From contig JAGHBQ010000086.1 of the NCBI GenBank assembly GCA_021160945.1, positions 1-11,808 on the forward strand: a stretch of 11,808 nt of DNA, written 5' to 3'. The DNA is from Thermoplasmata archaeon (GTDB taxonomy: Archaea > Thermoplasmatota > Thermoplasmata > Thermoplasmatales > Aciduliprofundaceae). The translations under genes and the position numbers were made by a program. Under the pieces are notes generated by a model, which worked only from the letters and a program-made list of their open reading frames with translations, made no database searches and was not told the origin of the DNA. Positions 1 to 6,796 of the stretch are shown here, piece by piece (position 1 is the stretch's first letter; each line of letters starts with the position of its first letter).

Positions 1-1
1 A

Positions 2-238
2 AAGTACATTGAAGAAATAAGGAAAAAATATCCGGGGCTTGCTAGAGCACTCTTTGATGATCGCGAGGATTTTATGGCAAGAAATCTTCTTTCCTTAAAT
101 CAAGAGAAGAAAATTCTGGCATTTGTAGGTGATGGACATTTAAAAGGCCTTAAAAAGAGAATTCCTGAGGCAAGAGCCGTTTGCCTAAGAGATATGATAA
201 AGAGTAGTATCTCCTTCTCCTACACAATTTCCACCTAG
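2..238 (+). CDS. TraB/PrgY-family protein, C-terminal part (5' end outside window)
   Basis: Reading from base 2 gives 78 codons ending in TAG at 236-238. The peptide contains DDREDFMARNLL followed by ILAFVGDGHLKGLKKRI. This matches the C-terminal core of the TraB/PrgY (pheromone-shutdown, GumN-like) family, which has an ERDxYMA segment and then a V-V-G-x-G-H-x-x-G-I motif. Only about 30 residues follow the GxGH motif, and they hold no obvious membrane helices, so this seems to be the short form without the C-terminal transmembrane block seen in longer archaeal TraB proteins. Family members are putative metalloprotease-like or membrane-associated proteins of poorly known function. The stop codon directly abuts the stop codon of the convergent radical SAM gene. 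The N-terminus and any promoter lie outside the window. Confidence 0.72.
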   Translation, partial: KYIEEIRKKYPGLARALFDDREDFMARNLLSLNQEKKILAFVGDGHLKGLKKRIPEARAVCLRDMIKSSISFSYTIST

Positions 239-1828
239 CTATCTGCAGGTCTTGTCCCACTCTATATGCTCTCCCTTTATCTCCTTTATTTCATTGAAAT
301 TCTCATATTTTTTCCCTCTGTGGGAGCCTGGCTCACTTATGTATCCCCTCTTTCTCGCGGCAATTTCAATCCTGTCTATAAAGAATCTGTAGAAGGGCAT
401 AACTAAGGGGCCATACCATCTATCTTCGAAGTAGTTCTGCAAAATTCTCTTACCCTGCCTTATTCCATGCGTCAAGCATCTCTTAAGAAGCTCCATGTGA
501 AGATCGCTCAGCTCATAGGCCTTGAACCAGTCTTTATCTTTAAGAAGACCCATTGGAACAAAGAACATAGGCATAATTATAGCTTTAAAATCCCATAGCT
601 CATCTACGAGCTCAAGGGTCTTTATTATATCCTCCTCCTTCTCTTCAGGTAGACCTGCAATTAATGTCATTGCAGGCTGCATACCCACATCCTCCATTAT
701 ACCGGCCCCTTCTATCACGATTTCAGGCCATTCATCAGCACTAAAAGGTTTGGCTTTCTGGGGCATTATTATTTTGGCAAGCCTCGGTGAACCTGTTTCT
801 ATGCCTATTTCCGCACCCCACCATGACTGGTTTTCATCTATTATTATCTCCGCCAGTGTATCCATAAGCTTTGAGTCCCTCTGTCCCTTAACCATAGCCG
901 CAAGGCTTGCATGAGCCCATACCACCCGACGCACATGCTTTTTAAAAAGTTTGTGAAGTTTGATTAATTTCTCCTCATTGGGAATTATGTAACCGGGGGG
1001 CTTTGCCCCATAAAGAAGTACATCTTCACTGTGGATAATTGCATCCTTAACTCCGTATTTCACATTGAGCTTAATCTCCTTTTCTATTTTATCAAATGGT
1101 ATGAAACGAAGTGGTCTGAGAGTAACTGAGCAGAATTTGCAGCCTCGAGGACAGCCACGCATAACCTCAACTAAGCCATTCACGCTAGGATATTTTATCA
1201 GTGGAATCTCATCAAGTGATGGTGATTGAGATGGTTTCAAATCGATAAATCTGGGTAACTTCTCTCCTTGCATTGCTTTTTTAACAAGCTCCCCAATAAT
1301 TAATTCACCCTCTCCATCCACAATGGTGTCCACACCCCATTCTACCATCTTATCCTCACGATATTTCCAGTGCCAGGCTGCAGGACCTCCCGCTATTATT
1401 TTCACACCTCTTCTTTTCATCTCTCTCACAGGAGGTGACTCTATAAGACGTGCAAAAGATCTTGCGTTCACAGTTTCCATCTTGAAAAGTGAGGCAAAAG
1501 TGCTTGAGGGAGGTCCAAATCCAAAATAATCATGGTGGGAAAGAAGAAGCACTTTTGCACTTTTCACATGCTTACGAAGATGATCCGGTTCTATTATGGC
1601 AGCATCAAAACCCTCCTCTATTAACTTTGCCTCAATTTTTCTCAATCCATAGGGGGCCTCTTTTGGTCTTCCATCTTTATCAATAACCTTCATTTTGGGA
1701 GCAAAAAAGTAAAGCCAGAACTTTTCTGGAAAGAGAAGTGGCGGTCCGGTTGTTCCAAAGCCCAGAAACTCCTTGTGGTGATGATTAGACATCATCGTTC
1801 TATCCGTGGTAAGAACAACCTCTACCAT
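239..1828 (-). CDS. B12-binding-domain radical SAM enzyme, candidate GDGT ring synthase (Grs type)
   Basis: This 529-residue protein has an N-terminal region (about 1-185) resembling a cobalamin-binding domain, including the segment GLRKIEAKLIEEGF at 61-74 and HHDYFGFGPPSSTF around 98-111. A radical SAM core follows, with the cluster motif CPRGCKFC (C226, C230, C233) and later GIETGSPRLAK, a typical SAM-binding strand segment. The N-terminal VVLTTDRT...KEFLGFGTT and the length fit the archaeal B12-binding radical SAM group that includes GrsA/GrsB, which insert cyclopentane rings into tetraether lipids. That assignment is from family memory and is not proven; a different C-C bond-forming or methylating member of the class is possible. 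Start ATG at 1826-1828 has a weak GGGTG upstream. It is a single-gene unit, divergent from rlmH, and lies 2 kb from the tetraether synthase operon, which supports a lipid role by context. Confidence 0.75.
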   Translation of the reverse strand: MVEVVLTTDRTMMSNHHHKEFLGFGTTGPPLLFPEKFWLYFFAPKMKVIDKDGRPKEAPYGLRKIEAKLIEEGFDAAIIEPDHLRKHVKSAKVLLLSHHDYFGFGPPSSTFASLFKMETVNARSFARLIESPPVREMKRRGVKIIAGGPAAWHWKYREDKMVEWGVDTIVDGEGELIIGELVKKAMQGEKLPRFIDLKPSQSPSLDEIPLIKYPSVNGLVEVMRGCPRGCKFCSVTLRPLRFIPFDKIEKEIKLNVKYGVKDAIIHSEDVLLYGAKPPGYIIPNEEKLIKLHKLFKKHVRRVVWAHASLAAMVKGQRDSKLMDTLAEIIIDENQSWWGAEIGIETGSPRLAKIIMPQKAKPFSADEWPEIVIEGAGIMEDVGMQPAMTLIAGLPEEKEEDIIKTLELVDELWDFKAIIMPMFFVPMGLLKDKDWFKAYELSDLHMELLKRCLTHGIRQGKRILQNYFEDRWYGPLVMPFYRFFIDRIEIAARKRGYISEPGSHRGKKYENFNEIKEIKGEHIEWDKTCR

Positions 1829-1854
1829 ATCTGCACCCTTCTGGGAAAAAGGGG

Positions 1855-1892
1855 AAAAGATATAAATATTTCACGGTTTTTATTATATAAAA
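1855..1892. promoter_or_regulatory. Divergent promoter between radical SAM gene and rlmH
   Basis: The 64 bp between the two divergent starts contain TATAAATAT at 1861-1869, which reads as a TATA box on both strands. On the plus strand its centre is about 27 bp before the rlmH ATG at 1893, predicting an essentially leaderless rlmH transcript. On the minus strand it is about 35 bp from the radical SAM ATG at 1828, leaving a leader of roughly ten bases. A second AT-rich element (TATTATATAA, 1881-1890) could be an alternative minus-strand TATA box. Confidence 0.5.
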
Positions 1893-2288
1893 ATGTTACC
1901 TGTAAAAATAAGGCTCATAAATATGGGGAAAATAGAGAGGGAATATATATCTGTAATAAGAGAATACGAGAAAAGAATTTCCTTCTTAGCCCATGCCAAA
2001 TTTATTCATAAAGGCAAAATAGATAATGAGGCAATACTTCTGGATCCTCAAGGAAGAGAGATAAGCAGTGATGAATTTTATGAATTAATAAAGAATCACA
2101 CGGCCAGCGGAAAAACTCTCACCTTCGTGGTGGGTCCCCCAGAAGGTTTTGAAGAAAATATCAAGAGAAAAAAGGAGAGCATTTCCCTTTCAAAGCTCAC
2201 ATTGAGACACGAGCTTGCATACCTCATTCTCCTAGAACAAATTTATCGGGCTTTGCTGCGAATGCGTGGTACCTCCTATGAAAAGTGA
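1893..2288 (+). CDS. rlmH: RlmH-like SPOUT methyltransferase (23S rRNA pseudouridine N3-methyltransferase family)
   Basis: This 131-residue protein is an RlmH (YbeA) homologue. The SAM-binding loop of the trefoil knot is FVVGPPEGF at 78-86. It is followed by the family block SLSKLTLRHELAYLILLEQIYRA (98-120) and a C-terminal RMRGTSYEK. The N-terminus VKIRLINMGKIEREYISVIREYEKRI matches the usual K-I-x-L-I-x-V-G-K start. E. coli RlmH (155 residues) methylates pseudouridine 1915 in helix 69 of 23S rRNA as a dimer. The archaeal target is presumably equivalent but is not shown here. The tail differs from the usual N-x-P-Y-H-[KR] ending: the His after Tyr is Glu (SYEK). Start ATG 1893 was chosen because it sits at the predicted transcription start and covers the whole first strand; an internal Met at residue 11 would cut that strand. 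Confidence 0.88.
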   Translation: MLPVKIRLINMGKIEREYISVIREYEKRISFLAHAKFIHKGKIDNEAILLDPQGREISSDEFYELIKNHTASGKTLTFVVGPPEGFEENIKRKKESISLSKLTLRHELAYLILLEQIYRALLRMRGTSYEK

Positions 2289-2431
2289 AGAAAAAGTTAT
2301 GTGTGCAAAGTATAAAAAATATTCCCTATGATTATCCTCGGAGAAGAGGAAAGAGGAATGAAAAAATTCCTGCTCAGAGGTTCAGTTTAAAAAGGTCATA
2401 AGGAACATTTAGTTCTGCACTCAGATTAAAA

Positions 2432-2445
2432 AATTTTAAATACCA
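2432..2445 (+). promoter_or_regulatory. TATA-box promoter of the GTPase-endA operon
   Basis: AATTTTAAATA lies in this stretch, with its core TTTTAAATA at 2434-2442. Its centre is 26 bp before the ATG at 2464, the spacing expected for a leaderless archaeal transcript. No Shine-Dalgarno sequence precedes the ATG (only GAGAGTTGG directly before it). The remaining intergenic sequence 2289-2431 holds a second TATA-like TATAAAAAA at 2311-2319 and a 20-codon ORF at 2328-2390 that I do not accept as a gene. Confidence 0.45.
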
Positions 2446-2463
2446 AATCCCATTGAGAGTTGG

Positions 2464-2934
2464 ATGAGAACTCCCAAGATATGGAAAATATGCGTCATCG
2501 GAGACAAAGGTGTTGGAAAAACCTCACTAATAAGGAGATTCGTCTTTGATACCTTCGAGGATGACCCGGAGGAGACTTTGAAATCTAAAGCTTTCAGAAA
2601 AAAGTGCGAAAATAGCACACTCATAATATGGGATGTAAGTGTTTATGAGAGAAATATTCGCTCAATTCTTGCAGGAGCAAAGGGAATCATAGTGGTGGGA
2701 GACATAACTCGCAGAGAGACCTACGATACTATGGGCAAAATTGCGGAATTTCTCAACGGACATAGGGGAAAACTGATATTTGTTGCAAATAAGAGCGATT
2801 TGAAGTACCAGGCTCAGTTTTGGAAAGATGAGCTTAATGAACTCTCCAATTTCTTTGACACACCTTATTTCCTCACTAGTGCTAAGACTGGGGAAAATGT
2901 GAATAATGCTTTCAAAACTTTTCTGGAGATGTGA
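2464..2934 (+). CDS. Small Ras/Rab-like GTPase with degenerate G3 motif
   Basis: This 156-residue protein is a compact Ras-superfamily G domain. The P-loop is GDKGVGKTS at 13-21 (G1). A possible switch I Thr is at 38. The G4 motif NKSD is at 109-112 and G5 TSAK at 138-141. The G3 motif is abnormal. Where Ras/Rab proteins have W-D-T-A-G-Q-E, this one has WDVSVYE (56-62), so both the Gly of DxxG and the catalytic Gln are missing, while the Asp is kept. Nucleotide binding should survive, but gamma-phosphate sensing and hydrolysis are probably altered. There is no lipidation motif. The stop TGA (2932-2934) is followed after one base by the endA start, so the two are probably translationally coupled. 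The cellular role is unknown. Confidence 0.85.
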   Translation: MRTPKIWKICVIGDKGVGKTSLIRRFVFDTFEDDPEETLKSKAFRKKCENSTLIIWDVSVYERNIRSILAGAKGIIVVGDITRRETYDTMGKIAEFLNGHRGKLIFVANKSDLKYQAQFWKDELNELSNFFDTPYFLTSAKTGENVNNAFKTFLEM

Positions 2935-2935
2935 A

Positions 2936-3811
2936 ATGAAGGAGATGAAAATCTGCGGAAAAAAGGCAGATAAGCTTTTCTCTCGTGGATTTGGGAGGAG
3001 GGAGAAGAACTGCATTTATCTATCCTGGGTTGAAGCTCTTTATCTTGTGGAAAAGGGTTTGATAGAGGAGAATTTTGAGAGAATTCTTAAGAAAAGTTCT
3101 TCCCAGCTTTCTTCTATTGATATCAGATATCTTGTTTATCGGGATTTGAGGGAGAGAGGTTATGTTGTGAGGGTAGAGGATGATCATTTCGTAGGAAAGA
3201 AAAATTACTCAATGGCATTCTATCCCTTATCTGATATGGATTTCTTTCAGCCTGAGAAACTTCTCAGCCTTGAGATGCCCCTTATCCTCTCTATAGTTGA
3301 CGGGGACGGAGATATTACCTACTATCTTGTTGACCTTCATGAGCCCCAAGGTAATTATTTTCAGCTTCCCAGTAAAAAAACTGTTGCTCACTTCCACGGT
3401 CGAAGGTACTTTGTTTTTGAAGATGCAGAAGAGATGGTGAGGGCGACATACGGGAAGGATGAAGGCCTTTTTGGGCATCTTTCAATCTGGGAGGCAAAAT
3501 ATCTGAAGGAGAAGGAGCTTTTGGAATGTGAAAATGGAAACTTATCGCGAGAATATGAGGTCTACAGGGATTTGAGGAATAAGGGACTCATAGTCAAATC
3601 AGGATTCAAGTACGGCACCCATTTTAGAGCGTATGAAAACAGCATGGAAGAGCATTCAAAATATCTTGTGCATGTGATATCGGAGAAAGAAGAGCTGCAG
3701 AAGGTAAGCAGAGCGGTGCGAGTTGCCCACGGAGTCAGAAAAACGCTGCTTCTGGCATATATAAAAGAGGGAAAAATAAGGTATTTTAAGGTAGCATGGA
3801 TAAGGCCATGA
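2936..3811 (+). CDS. endA: tRNA-splicing endonuclease EndA, tandem two-repeat type
   Basis: The protein is 291 residues from the ATG at 2936. It contains two related halves. The N-terminal half holds DIRYLVYRDLRERGYVV and a beta-strand unit ending ITYYLVDLHEP. The C-terminal half holds EYEVYRDLRNKGLIV, GFKYGTHFRAYE, EHSKYLVHVIS, SRAVRVAHGVRKTLLLAYI and IRYFKVAWIRP, the hallmark of archaeal tRNA intron endonuclease. The likely catalytic Tyr, His and Lys are Y233 (FRAY), H240 (EHSKY) and K269 (VRK), and only the C-terminal half carries them. The length of about 300 residues with an inactive first repeat is the alpha2 homodimer type known from Archaeoglobus and Thermoplasma. It excises bulge-helix-bulge introns. 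An ATG at 2906 would give 10 extra unrelated residues overlapping the GTPase gene. The 2936 start is preferred because GGAGATG precedes it at suitable spacing. The gene ends exactly against the reductase stop. Confidence 0.93.
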   Translation: MKEMKICGKKADKLFSRGFGRREKNCIYLSWVEALYLVEKGLIEENFERILKKSSSQLSSIDIRYLVYRDLRERGYVVRVEDDHFVGKKNYSMAFYPLSDMDFFQPEKLLSLEMPLILSIVDGDGDITYYLVDLHEPQGNYFQLPSKKTVAHFHGRRYFVFEDAEEMVRATYGKDEGLFGHLSIWEAKYLKEKELLECENGNLSREYEVYRDLRNKGLIVKSGFKYGTHFRAYENSMEEHSKYLVHVISEKEELQKVSRAVRVAHGVRKTLLLAYIKEGKIRYFKVAWIRP

Positions 3812-4999
3812 TCATAGGAGATCTTCAAATTCCTCGATGAGTTCGGGATATCTCTTCTGAACTGCCTCAAGTATTCCTCTCACTGAGAGTCTTTTTATCT
3901 CCTCCTGAGATATCACTTCCAGTAGCTTGTTGAGAGTATCGTCGCTCAACTGGGATAATTTTTCTTTAACGAACCAGTTACGCAAATGCTTTCTCTCCCA
4001 TTTCTTCTCCACTTTATTCTGATACTCCTCTAAACATTCTTTACTTGGATTCTCTATGCATTTTGCAGCAATCTCTCCTGCATACTTTCCAGAAATGCAG
4101 GCGTTTGCTAAGCCTCCTCCTGTAATTGGATCTATCAAACGAGCAGCATCGCCAACAAGCATTATACCATTATCAACTATATGTTTGGGAACAGGACATG
4201 TGGATACTGCACCCGTGACAATCTGAATGGGGGTTCCCTTCCTGAGATTTGGGTGCTTCTCTATAAACGCATCCAGATACTTTTTCACTTCTCCCCTGTC
4301 CTTAATTTTGTTAAGGGCTACTCCAATGCCCACATTTGCCTCATTCTCCCCCTTGGGGAAAATCCATATATATCCTCCGGGGGCACATGAGCCTATGTAA
4401 AAGTGCGTGAAATTCTCCTCAACATCAATATTTGTCATTCTGTACTGGATGCAGGAGTCCACATCTCTTTCCCTGAGCACGGTGTTTAATCCAGCCCACC
4501 GAGCAACCTGTGATTCAAAGCCATCGGCAGCTATAACTATCCTTGCCCTCACCTCCACCTCTTCTCCAAATCTTCTCACTATAGCTCCCTTTACAAAACC
4601 ATCTTCTTTTATTATATTCACTGCCGGACTTTTGACCCAGAGCTCTGCACCTTCCTTTACAGCAAGAGAAGCAAGCTCCTTATCAAAATACTCGCGATTA
4701 AGGACAAATCCAACTTCGTTTCCTGCCTGGTCAGCGGAGAGTTTCAAAACATATCTCTCATTAGGAGAATATATTTTTGCACCGTCTATCTCTGCATCTA
4801 TCCACCTTTTTTGTGGTTCTATCTCAACCTCATCCAGCCAGGTTCTCGAGATTCCTTCAGCACATCTCACTGGAACACCTATTTCTGGGCGCTTCTCTAC
4901 CACAAGAACTCTTAGGCCATGTCTTGCTGCAAATCTTGCAGCCATGCTACCTCCAGGACCTGCACCCACCACCAGAACATCATACTCGTATCTCCTCAT
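3812..4999 (-). CDS. Digeranylgeranylglycerophospholipid (geranylgeranyl) reductase
   Basis: This 395-residue FAD-dependent reductase saturates the geranylgeranyl chains of archaeal membrane lipids. The N-terminal dinucleotide-binding strand has GAGPGG at 12-17, then an acidic strand end at VVEKRPEIG. PVRCAEG around 43-49 carries the Cys conserved in archaeal geranylgeranyl reductases. YIWIFPKG lies at about 210-217. The FAD motif GDAARLIDPITGGG is at 283-296. The ATG at 4997-4999 gives MRRYEYDVLVVG, the normal N-terminus of the family. The open frame extends 13 codons further upstream (to 5038) inside the ferredoxin gene, and I reject that start; GGTGGTG precedes the chosen one. The gene overlaps the ferredoxin gene by 20 bases and is the last of the tes-ferredoxin-reductase operon. 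The reaction needs a strong reductant, most simply the adjacent ferredoxin. Confidence 0.92.
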   Translation of the reverse strand: MRRYEYDVLVVGAGPGGSMAARFAARHGLRVLVVEKRPEIGVPVRCAEGISRTWLDEVEIEPQKRWIDAEIDGAKIYSPNERYVLKLSADQAGNEVGFVLNREYFDKELASLAVKEGAELWVKSPAVNIIKEDGFVKGAIVRRFGEEVEVRARIVIAADGFESQVARWAGLNTVLRERDVDSCIQYRMTNIDVEENFTHFYIGSCAPGGYIWIFPKGENEANVGIGVALNKIKDRGEVKKYLDAFIEKHPNLRKGTPIQIVTGAVSTCPVPKHIVDNGIMLVGDAARLIDPITGGGLANACISGKYAGEIAAKCIENPSKECLEEYQNKVEKKWERKHLRNWFVKEKLSQLSDDTLNKLLEVISQEEIKRLSVRGILEAVQKRYPELIEEFEDLL

Positions 5000-5189
5000 T
5001 TTCACCACCACCTGTCCACCAGTCAGCCACGATTGCACCTACAGGACATCCACGAATGCAGAAACCACATTTTATGCATCTTTCCTCATCAATCTTTATT
5101 ATGGTTTCATCGAGAAATATGCAGTTCACAGGGCATATTCCAACACACGCTCCACAGTAATTGCAGATGGAAGTATTTACTCTCATCAT
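4980..5189 (-). CDS. 2x[4Fe-4S] ferredoxin, electron donor in the lipid operon
   Basis: This 69-residue protein has two classical cluster motifs: CNYCGACVGICP (C9, C12, C15, C19) and CIKCGFCIRGCP (C38, C41, C44, C48). It is a soluble bacterial-type ferredoxin with a short charged tail. Two consecutive ATG codons (5187-5189 and 5184-5186) can start it; GGAGGG eight bases upstream serves either. It begins two bases after the tes stop and overlaps the reductase gene, so it is firmly embedded in the operon. As I recall, in Methanosarcina acetivorans the ferredoxin encoded next to geranylgeranyl reductase is needed for full lipid saturation in a heterologous host, and the same gene order with a Tes homologue occurs there. 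It may also reduce the iron-sulfur clusters of Tes. Confidence 0.93.
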   Translation of the reverse strand: MMRVNTSICNYCGACVGICPVNCIFLDETIIKIDEERCIKCGFCIRGCPVGAIVADWWTGGGENEEIRV

Positions 5190-5191
5190 TT

Positions 5192-6733
5192 TTATCCCTC
5201 CACACCCACAACTTTGCCATGCCTCTTACGATATTCCTCCAAACTTATGGAATGTTTTTTCTCAACCTTCTCCCTGAACACAGGCCCAGTATTGTAGGAG
5301 CAGAATGGTATCAGCTTGAGATCAGGGGTCACATAATGTATCACGCATCTCTGAATTCTCTTAAGATCATAATTATATGCATCCTGAAAGTGCATTGCTC
5401 CTATAAACATGGAATCCCAGTGAAGCTTACCTAACGCATCCTTTGTTCCTTGCTCAAAGACCGTGAGAATTTCCTTAAGTTTGAATCCTGTGGGTGCATA
5501 TTTCTTATCAAAATGTCTCTTGAGGAGCCTGTAAAGGGTGAGCACGCTACCCAGTTTGCTCTTCTTCTCAAATTCTTCGTTGAAGACCATGGGAATGAGC
5601 TCTTCCATCAATCCTGGAACATCTATGAACCTTGTGATGGGTATGTTCTTATCCTTCTCATAATCGTGGAAGATGTATGTAGCAGCTCCGCAGGCTGGAT
5701 GCGTTGTAAATGATGGCTCCGGTTTCTTAAATATCTGTGCTGCAACTTCCGCGAAGAGTGCAGCCACAGGTATGGGAAAGAAATCTGTCTTCTCTATAAA
5801 ATCGGTCTGCTCATGGAGATCTCGAATTAGATCTCCTGTTGTATAGCGCATCTTGAATAATTCGCCTTGAGGTATTCTTCCTGAAAGAGAAACTGGTTGA
5901 AAATTAACTGCACGAATAACGTCAAGATTCTGAAGGCCAAATTCCACTATTTTGCCAACCTCATCATCATTCATACCCTTTACAACAGTTGGCACGAGAA
6001 CAGTGGCAAGAGGTTTGGGCTTGACATTGCGAAGATTCTCTATAGCCTTCATCTTCTGGGGAAGAAGATTTACACCCCTCGCAGTGATATATGTGCTCTC
6101 TTTGAAACCGTCAAATTGAAGGTATACTGTATGCATACCGGCATCAACCATTCTCTGCGCGAATGTTGGATCGTTTGCTATGAGAATTCCGTTGGTTGCC
6201 ACCTGAATCTGTGGAAACCCTAGCTCTTTGGCTTTTCGAATTACATCGAAAAATCTCGGGTATATTGTTGGCTCTCCCCCTGCAAATTGAATTGCTGGTG
6301 TAGGTACAGGTCTCTCCTCTCGCAGCAATTTCATCATCTCAACAACGGTATCAAAATCAGGTTCATACACGTAGCCAGCAGCATTGGCATTGGCAAAGCA
6401 TATCGGACAGCGAAGATTGCATCTGTTTGTCAGATCAAGATTTGCAAGAGCCGTGAAAGAATAATGCTTATCAAAAAACCCGTTCTCTATCTTTGGATAT
6501 TCGGGACCCACTCCGTCTAAAATGGTTCCCCACTTCTCCATCCAGTGCCACACCTCGGCATCTCCATAATATATGTCCCTGAATTCTCCATGCTCAGGGC
6601 AAGTCTTTTTGTACCATATTTTTCCGTCTTCCTCGTATATCGTGGCTGGAATAACTTTTCCACACACTGGACATATGCTCTTCGTCTTCTGAGGCAGTCC
6701 CTTCTTTAATTTTGGTGGTTGTATCACATACAT
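5192..6733 (-). CDS. tes: Radical SAM tetraether lipid synthase (Tes; GDGT/MAS synthase)
   Basis: This 513-residue protein matches the MJ0619-type radical SAM family, now known as tetraether synthase, which couples the terminal methyl carbons of phytanyl chains to make macrocyclic archaeol and GDGT. The order is: an N-terminal cysteine region (CPVC at 21-24, CPEHG at 45-49); the radical SAM motif CNLRCPIC (C105, C109, C112); GGEPT at 152-156; THPACGAATY with C348; and a C-terminal block MHFQDAYNYDLKRIQRC to PFCSYNTG with C463 and C478. The cysteines outside the SAM motif fit the several auxiliary iron centres described for the family. Length and motif order are normal. The start ATG is preceded by AGGGATC. 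The gene heads an operon with the ferredoxin and the reductase, which strengthens the lipid assignment. The substrate would be archaeol-type phospholipids at the membrane face. Confidence 0.9.
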   Translation of the reverse strand: MYVIQPPKLKKGLPQKTKSICPVCGKVIPATIYEEDGKIWYKKTCPEHGEFRDIYYGDAEVWHWMEKWGTILDGVGPEYPKIENGFFDKHYSFTALANLDLTNRCNLRCPICFANANAAGYVYEPDFDTVVEMMKLLREERPVPTPAIQFAGGEPTIYPRFFDVIRKAKELGFPQIQVATNGILIANDPTFAQRMVDAGMHTVYLQFDGFKESTYITARGVNLLPQKMKAIENLRNVKPKPLATVLVPTVVKGMNDDEVGKIVEFGLQNLDVIRAVNFQPVSLSGRIPQGELFKMRYTTGDLIRDLHEQTDFIEKTDFFPIPVAALFAEVAAQIFKKPEPSFTTHPACGAATYIFHDYEKDKNIPITRFIDVPGLMEELIPMVFNEEFEKKSKLGSVLTLYRLLKRHFDKKYAPTGFKLKEILTVFEQGTKDALGKLHWDSMFIGAMHFQDAYNYDLKRIQRCVIHYVTPDLKLIPFCSYNTGPVFREKVEKKHSISLEEYRKRHGKVVGVEG

Positions 6734-6762
6734 AAAGATCCCTATTCCTTTAATGTCTCGCT

Positions 6763-6780
6763 CATTTTAAAAATTTTGTA
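6763..6780 (-). promoter_or_regulatory. TATA-box promoter of the tes-ferredoxin-reductase operon
   Basis: On the minus strand the sequence reads AAATTTTTAAAATGAG, with an AT core at about 6765-6776. It is 32-43 bp before the tes ATG (6733), predicting a short leader that contains the ribosome-binding AGGGATC at about 6737-6743. It lies in the 63-bp gap after the preceding membrane-protein gene on the same strand, so the lipid operon may be transcribed independently of it, although read-through is possible. Confidence 0.4.
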
Positions 6781-6796
6781 GTTTTTAGAACGACAT

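Noticed and set aside
2328..2390. 20-codon ORF (MIILGEEERGMKKFLLRGSV) between rlmH and the GTPase gene
   Set aside because: It is too short to judge. A TATA-like TATAAAAAA lies too close (about 12 bases) to serve it, and there is no ribosome-binding site.
2906..2935. Upstream ATG at 2906 as the endA start
   Set aside because: It would add ten residues translated from the GTPase coding end and lacks a ribosome-binding site, whereas ATG 2936 has GGAGATG at good spacing.
4407..5297. Long plus-strand open frame (296 codons) across the reductase and ferredoxin genes
   Set aside because: It is antisense to two strongly conserved genes, is Ser/Thr-rich with no domain character, and has no promoter or ribosome-binding site; it arises from codon bias of the real strand.
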